From contig OY776119.1 of assembly GCA_963675135.1 (NCBI GenBank), positions 80,593,727 through 80,657,726 on the forward strand: a stretch of DNA of 64,000 bases, read 5' to 3'. Under the pieces are notes generated by a model. That model saw only the letters and a program-made list of their open reading frames with translations. It had not been told where the DNA came from and searched no databases. How positions within the stretch are numbered: the first letter of the stretch is position 1; each line of letters begins with the position of its first letter. The position numbers and the translations under genes were made by a program. This DNA is from Galeopsis tetrahit. Taxonomy: Eukaryota; Streptophyta; Magnoliopsida; Lamiales; Lamiaceae. Of this stretch, positions 63,988-64,000 are shown piece after piece.

Positions 63988-64000
63988 GTTTTTTCACATT

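Noticed and set aside
1..64000. A new defence or metabolic gene system
   Set aside because: Apart from the NRT2 gene and an incomplete gene at the right edge, all recognisable coding sequence belongs to transposable elements. The novelty here lies in rearrangement and nesting, not in an unknown gene cluster.

Overview
This window looks like nuclear DNA of a eudicot plant. It is AT-rich and gene-poor and is packed with plant transposable elements: two Sirevirus-type Ty1/copia elements, a second copia lineage, a Ty3 chromovirus, LINE remains, and MITEs of several superfamilies. The one complete gene is a three-exon NRT2 high-affinity nitrate transporter, about 518 aa on the minus strand (52975-54719). 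An asterid such as Lamiales is possible, but nothing here proves it.

The main organising event is a tandem duplication of the NRT2 locus. Copy B (about 47494-54830) keeps the gene intact with a TATA box. Copy A starts near 6757. It holds an older LINE remnant and a nitrate transporter pseudogene (exon 3 at 17254-17914, exon 2 at 18027-18142, a stub of exon 1 at 41730-41881), scattered over 35 kb by later insertions. Copy A was hit by a Ty3 chromovirus (8582-15201, itself carrying a solo LTR), a Stowaway-like MITE carrying another solo LTR (15450-17038), and a minus-strand Sirevirus X (18192-41680) in intron 1. A very young plus-strand Sirevirus Y (19681-32954) sits inside the left LTR of X. 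The 5' half of pseudogene A is gone and is replaced by a 3'-truncated copia element Z (about 41876-46340), which carries two hAT-type MITEs in its gag region.

The oddest structure is a 930-bp block (33097-34026). It copies the sequence just outside the right LTR of X (41681-42610) to a place just inside the left LTR of X, where it has replaced the 3' part of X. A 26-bp templated filler lies at the junction. The arrangement fits repair primed from one LTR on the other.

Layout: 1-1290 partial Sirevirus LTR; 1530-6080 a cluster of TIR elements (pogo/Emigrant-like, hAT-like, Mutator-like); 6757-46340 copy A with its nested elements; 47065-47445 CACTA-type MITE; 47494-54830 copy B with its own MITEs and the NRT2 gene; 55.2-56.0 kb degenerate tandem repeats; 57011 onward one end of a larger CACTA element; 58809-58966 Tourist-like MITE; 59.3-60.1 kb unassigned gene-like fragments; 61.9-64.0 kb probably the promoter, 5' region and first introns of a plus-strand gene that leaves the window. 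I see no CRISPR, rRNA or tRNA gene. All boundaries were read by eye and no database search was possible.
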